From COE1 sp949066965 (GTDB lineage Bacteria > Bacillota > Clostridia > Lachnospirales > Lachnospiraceae), in assembly GCA_949066965.1 (NCBI GenBank), contig CARTDA010000020.1:1-64000 (forward strand): 64,000 bases of DNA, read 5' to 3'. This document shows positions 62,449 to 64,000 of the stretch, in pieces (position 1 is the first letter of the stretch; every line of letters starts with the position of its first letter). The notes under the pieces were generated by a model. That model was given only the letters and a program-made list of their open reading frames with translations, was not told the origin of the DNA and did no database searches. Position numbers and translations under genes: made by a program.

Positions 62449-63228
62449 TCAACACATAATAAGGCTGTTAAGCTCCTTAATTTTATATCCAACATCTTCA
62501 GGGCAATGTGCATCAGATGAAGTAATGATTTTCACATGATACTTTTTCAATATTCTAAGCAGTTCTGCATCCATACCAAGTGAAGACGTTTCAGGGCACC
62601 TTCTGGCGACTCCACTATTTTGATCCGCATACATATTACTTTTTGCAAGTTCCTTAGCCAGGCTCTCATAATAGCCTGACAGCGAATACGATGGTTTATG
62701 ACCGAATAATTTTATCGCATCCGGATGACCGATGCCGTCAAATATTCCGCTCTTAGCCAATGAAACAGAGTCCTCAAAATATCTGCGATATATTTTATCC
62801 ACATCAAGCCCCGCCCAATGCCCAGCTTTATGGTCAAAAGCAAAATTATCAACAAAATGAATGCTTCCCAATAAAAAATCAAAGCCCTTACCTTTTGTAA
62901 GTTCTGAAATAAAGCTTTCAAACTCTTTGAAATAACATATTTCAAGACCAAACTTGATTTCTACTGGAAACTGTTCGTTTCTGACTTGTTCAATAAGTTC
63001 CAGATAATCAGCGAGTTTATGCACACCTGCATTTCTATGAAACCATGCATCCACATATTCACTATACGCACACACGGAATCATACATTGGAACAAACTCC
63101 TCAAATCTATAACAATGCTCCAACAGACGTATCTCGTCAATCTCCATTTCAACTGCCTTACTTACAAATTGATTGATCCAGTCGAGCGTATATGCTCCAC
63201 GTTCAATATGAATGTGTCCATCTGTCAT
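62449..63228 (-). CDS. PHP-family phosphoesterase (histidinol-phosphatase-like)
   Basis: 259 residues from ATG 63228, which has AGGAGGAG upstream. The metal-binding motifs of PHP are visible: DGHIHIERG near the start, EIKFGLEICYF, LLGSIHFVDNF, GIGHPDAIKLFG and ITSSDAH. Relatives include histidinol phosphatases and other phosphoesterases; no histidine-biosynthesis genes are nearby, so the substrate is uncertain. Follows the TfoX gene, 45 bases after its stop. Confidence 0.85.
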   Translation of the reverse strand: MTDGHIHIERGAYTLDWINQFVSKAVEMEIDEIRLLEHCYRFEEFVPMYDSVCAYSEYVDAWFHRNAGVHKLADYLELIEQVRNEQFPVEIKFGLEICYFKEFESFISELTKGKGFDFLLGSIHFVDNFAFDHKAGHWAGLDVDKIYRRYFEDSVSLAKSGIFDGIGHPDAIKLFGHKPSYSLSGYYESLAKELAKSNMYADQNSGVARRCPETSSLGMDAELLRILKKYHVKIITSSDAHCPEDVGYKIKELNSLIMC

Positions 63229-63272
63229 TTTTCTCCTCCTGTGCAGATAAGAAACATAGCGTTTACATGATG

Positions 63273-63530
63273 TCATTTTTTCAGAAAATCGCTAAATTCC
63301 TTCAATTCCTTTTTTGTATCTTCTGAAAGCCTGTTATATTCCGTATCATGAATTGCTCCCTCTAATGTATATAAATGTACCAGACACACATTTGGGTATT
63401 TCTGCTTTAGCTTAAGAAATGCGTCTTTCGCACCTGCCTCAATTAGTTCCTCGGAAGATTCAATACCAACAGATATCAGCTTTTTTGCCATTTCTTTACC
63501 AATATTCATCATGGATGTTAATTCTGACAT
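63273..63530 (-). CDS. TfoX C-terminal domain protein
   Basis: 85 residues. MNIGKEMAKKLISVGIESSEELIEAGAKDAFLKLKQKYPNVCLVHLYTLEGAI is the family core, a helix-hairpin-helix fold. In other bacteria such domains stand beside a competence regulator domain; here only the C-terminal domain is present. Function unknown. GGAGGTAA lies six bases before the ATG. Confidence 0.85.
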   Translation of the reverse strand: MSELTSMMNIGKEMAKKLISVGIESSEELIEAGAKDAFLKLKQKYPNVCLVHLYTLEGAIHDTEYNRLSEDTKKELKEFSDFLKK

Positions 63531-63560
63531 ATTTACCTCCAGTTTTCCCTGAGAACGCTT

Positions 63561-63764
63561 TTATATGTTTGTATTTTGCTGTCCGATTAATTCCCTATAT
63601 TTTGCACTGTTTCTCATCTGCTCAATTATTTTTTTGTTCTTTGTTATGCTCTCCGACAATTTTTTTTCATCAATATGCTCTACCCGTTTTGGATCAATAA
63701 TTTCCAGTGGAGCATTGTCATATCCAACATCATTTAAAACATAATTACACATATTAATCACCAT
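63561..63764 (-). CDS. Small protein of unknown function
   Basis: 63 to 67 residues (ATG 63752 or 63764; ribosome site AAAGG or GGTGATT). Charged helix at the C-terminus (EKKLSESITKNKKIIEQMRNSAKYRELIGQ). No signal peptide or recognisable family. The reading frame lies between the TfoX gene and the palindrome at 63.8 kb. Confidence 0.45.
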   Translation of the reverse strand: MVINMCNYVLNDVGYDNAPLEIIDPKRVEHIDEKKLSESITKNKKIIEQMRNSAKYRELIGQQNTNI

Positions 63765-63810
63765 GCCTTTCTCACAGCCTGCAAACTTTGGGCCGCAGGC
63801 ACAAAGTTGC

Positions 63811-63839
63811 GTGTGAAAAATTTATTTTTCACACTAACC
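63811..63839. repeat. Palindrome shared with 29.7 kb
   Basis: GTGTGAAAAATTTATTTTTCACACTAACC. Bases 63812-63839 are identical to 29709-29736. The inner 10-bp arms can form a hairpin. Before it, AACTTTG/CAAAGTT and GCCTGC/GCAGGC stems are also seen. Both copies follow the 3' end of a minus-strand gene. Confidence 0.6.
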
Positions 63840-63897
63840 TCCAATCATATTCAGGATATGTCACGCAGCACACAATCATTTTCCTAACAAATTTCAT

Positions 63898-63999
63898 TTA
63901 CGTATAAAACAATCCTGACTCGCTACACCTTGCCAGAAACGATAATGCCCTATTGTAACATTCTTGAACTGATGCTCCTCTTTTTAAATCATGAACACA
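63898..63999 (-). CDS. Possible 3' end of a minus-strand gene cut by the window edge
   Basis: The frame is open from the window edge to TAA (63900-63898), about 33 codons (HDLKRGASVQECYNRALSFLARCSESGLFYT at the end). The rest of the gene lies beyond the window, so its identity cannot be given. Confidence 0.3.
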   Translation of the reverse strand, partial: CVHDLKRGASVQECYNRALSFLARCSESGLFYT

Positions 64000-64000
64000 A

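Overview
The window looks like a chromosome segment of an anaerobic, endospore-forming Firmicute, most likely a Lachnospiraceae-type Clostridium. The evidence is spoIVA, a tyrosine T-box in front of tyrS, rex, a Re-type citrate synthase homologue, an unusually long Prs, class B sortases with TPxTG-type sorting signals, and strong AGGAGG ribosome sites. Most genes lie on the minus strand. There is no rRNA, tRNA or CRISPR array.

Region by region: (1) 1-2180, AT-rich, plus strand: a possible gene end, a 23-codon peptide ORF within alternative hairpins, and an ABC exporter. (2) 2.2-10.4 kb, minus strand: a housekeeping run DUF512/radical-SAM, der, plsY, gpsA, moxR, a VWA protein and spoIVA, with the MoxR/VWA pair sitting between gpsA and spoIVA. 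(3) 10.4-20.6 kb: prs (preceded by a 146-bp MITE-like element), tyrS with its T-box, yebC, a CNNM/CorC protein, a MazF/EndoA toxin without an adjacent antitoxin, alr, nnr, a coiled-coil protein and rex. (4) 20.6-29.7 kb: ABC-F ATPase, a membrane-anchored protein, a 5'-3' exonuclease, then the glutamate-precursor genes (isocitrate dehydrogenase, GntR regulator, Re-citrate-synthase-like enzyme) with a 97-bp tandem repeat in front of icd, and a subtilase. (5) 29.7-33.8 kb: a MacB-type ABC transporter with a membrane-anchored extracellular partner. (6) 33.9-56.7 kb: a large surface-protein region with two class B sortases, each directly upstream of a giant or large leucine-rich-repeat protein ending in a TPxTGDP sorting signal. 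It also holds two membrane-anchored LRR proteins, an SH3-like secreted protein, a 2018-residue secreted Ig-like protein without an anchor, an 18-cysteine Cys/Gly-rich small protein and a pair of small unknown genes. (7) 56.8-60.1 kb: leuS and a downstream free-standing protein that resembles only its anticodon-binding domain. (8) 60.2-64 kb: AT-rich accessory genes (GNAT, Uma2, methyltransferase, PHP phosphoesterase, TfoX C-terminal domain).

The most interesting material is the sortase/LRR region, where both sortases share a cytoplasmic N-terminal module. Next come the Cys-rich protein with a possible sigma-K-like promoter, the LeuRS-like fragment gene, the tandem hairpin repeat before icd, the MITE before prs, and the peptide/hairpin leader of the first ABC exporter. 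All identifications come from reading the sequence and family knowledge; no database search was possible.
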